DNA of 6,250 nucleotides, taken from assembly GCA_024644425.1 (NCBI GenBank), contig JAHELA010000090.1, positions 1 through 6,250 on the forward strand, given 5' to 3'. The first letter of the stretch is position 1, and each line of letters begins with the position of its first letter. Below, piece after piece: positions 5,824-6,250 of this stretch. The position numbers and the translations under genes are program-made. The stretch comes from Nitrosomonadaceae bacterium (lineage in GTDB: Bacteria > Pseudomonadota > Gammaproteobacteria > Burkholderiales > Nitrosomonadaceae). The notes under the pieces were generated by a model. The model searched no databases. It was not told the DNA's origin and saw only the letters and a program-made list of their open reading frames with translations.

Positions 5824-5852
5824 ATTATAAAATCTAAAAGATTACTTGCCCA
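5824..5852 (-). promoter_or_regulatory. Sigma-70 promoter of the glycosylase-tautomerase-uvrC-pgsA cluster
   Basis: Minus-strand TGGGCA (5852-5847), 17-base spacer, perfect TATAAT (5829-5824). Transcription would start near 5817, giving a leader of about 90 bases before the GTG of the glycosylase. It lies in the 155-base gap after pgl, so the repair cluster can be expressed independently. No LexA-type CTGT-N8-ACAG box was found around it. Confidence 0.65.
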
Positions 5853-5856
5853 AATA

Positions 5857-5880
5857 TTCTTTTTAATAGCTATCAAAGAA
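5857..5880. repeat. Dyad directly after the pgl stop codon
   Basis: Arms TTCTTT (5857-5862) and AAAGAA (5875-5880) surround an ATAGCTAT palindrome (5866-5873), making a nested inverted repeat that abuts the pgl stop. No U run follows on the minus strand and the stem is AT-only, so it would be a poor intrinsic terminator. It lies 4 bases upstream of the -35 box of the repair cluster and could be a regulator site instead. Confidence 0.35.
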
Positions 5881-6250
5881 TTAATTACTTTTTTTGATAG
5901 ATAATGGGTCCAACAAGGACGACTCCACCAAAATATCAACTCCCGTTGTCGGCATGATCGCTCGTGCGGGAATATTATCCCCTTTACGCCATTTAGACAC
6001 AGCTAAATACTTGGATTTGCCCTTTACTAAAAACATAACTTTCCGTGAACGACTCAAACGTGCAGCACTCATAGAGACCCGATGTAGCGGTGGCTTTGGT
6101 GCATCAAAAACCGCAAGCGTATCTGGGGAATCTGGTGCAATACCCCATTCATGCTTGGGAAATAAGCTAGCTGTATGACCATCTTCACCAAGACCTAAAA
6201 GCGTTAAATCAAACATTCCTATAAGTCGTAATAATTGTGCATATTTACAA
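5881..6250 (-). CDS. pgl: 6-phosphogluconolactonase, C-terminal half (5' end off window)
   Basis: The last 122 codons are visible; the frame is open to the right edge (CKYAQLLRLIG precedes MFDLTLLG), so the Met at 6216 is internal, and roughly half of a 235-240 residue protein is missing. The enzyme (SugarP_isomerase/DevB type) hydrolyses 6-phosphogluconolactone to 6-phosphogluconate in the oxidative pentose phosphate and Entner-Doudoroff routes, in the cytoplasm. The diagnostic LGLGEDGHTASLFP motif is at visible residues 18-31, with the catalytic-region His at 25. Then come RVSMSAARLSRSRKVMFLVKGKSK and a terminal TTGVDILVESS, typical of the family end. It is probably not cotranscribed with the repair genes: a 155-base gap with a promoter follows. 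Confidence 0.92.
   Translation of the reverse strand, partial: CKYAQLLRLIGMFDLTLLGLGEDGHTASLFPKHEWGIAPDSPDTLAVFDAPKPPLHRVSMSAARLSRSRKVMFLVKGKSKYLAVSKWRKGDNIPARAIMPTTGVDILVESSLLDPLSIKKSN

Noticed and set aside
5726..5880. LexA (SOS) box upstream of the repair cluster
   Set aside because: CTGTAATACC occurs near 5760 but is not followed by ACAG at the required distance.
5894..6178. Plus-strand open frame opposite pgl
   Set aside because: Antisense to the conserved GLGEDGHTASLFP motif region; no independent coding evidence.
6214..6216. ATG as the start of pgl
   Set aside because: The frame stays open to the window edge with plausible sequence, and the protein would lack its N-terminal half; this Met is internal.
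1..6250. CRISPR array, insertion sequence, prophage, toxin-antitoxin or other defence system
   Set aside because: No regularly spaced repeats, transposase or integrase motifs, or attachment-site duplication of the tRNA 3' ends were seen; the protein genes all belong to recognised families.

Overview
This AT-rich window (roughly 40% GC by eye) comes from a bacterial chromosome, and every supported gene lies on the minus strand. The order uvrC, pgsA, tRNA-Gly, tRNA-Cys is a classic proteobacterial arrangement. The C-terminal third of UvrC and the family 5 uracil-DNA glycosylase read most like Betaproteobacteria, possibly a low-GC Nitrosomonas-like lineage. That placement is an inference from remembered family sequences, not from a search.

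In transcription order (right to left): the C-terminal half of 6-phosphogluconolactonase (pgl) enters from the right edge. After a 155-base gap holding a good sigma-70 promoter (TGGGCA, 17 bases, TATAAT) comes a compact genome-maintenance cluster: a family 5 uracil-DNA glycosylase, a 62-residue 4-oxalocrotonate-tautomerase-like protein, uvrC and pgsA. Spacings are 28, 5 and 46 bases. uvrC starts at TTG, and its ribosome binding site is embedded in the end of the tautomerase gene.

Downstream of pgsA, a consensus promoter (TTGACA, 16 bases, TATAAT) drives tRNA-Gly(GCC) and tRNA-Cys(GCA). These are separated by an unusually long 138-base spacer, which ends in a strong hairpin just before tRNA-Cys. 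A small hairpin with a U run follows tRNA-Cys.

The left third holds a quaternary-amine/osmoprotectant-type ABC importer: an ATPase without CBS domains, then, overlapping by ATGA, a protein that fuses an N-terminal secreted substrate-binding domain to a C-terminal permease domain. That gene runs off the left edge. A dyad flanks the putative -10 box of the ATPase gene, as an operator might.

No CRISPR array, insertion sequence, prophage, toxin-antitoxin or defence system was seen. This is mostly ordinary core genome. The more unusual points are the importer fusion, the tautomerase lacking the canonical arginines and sitting between two DNA repair genes, and several small RNA/DNA dyads in the intergenic regions.
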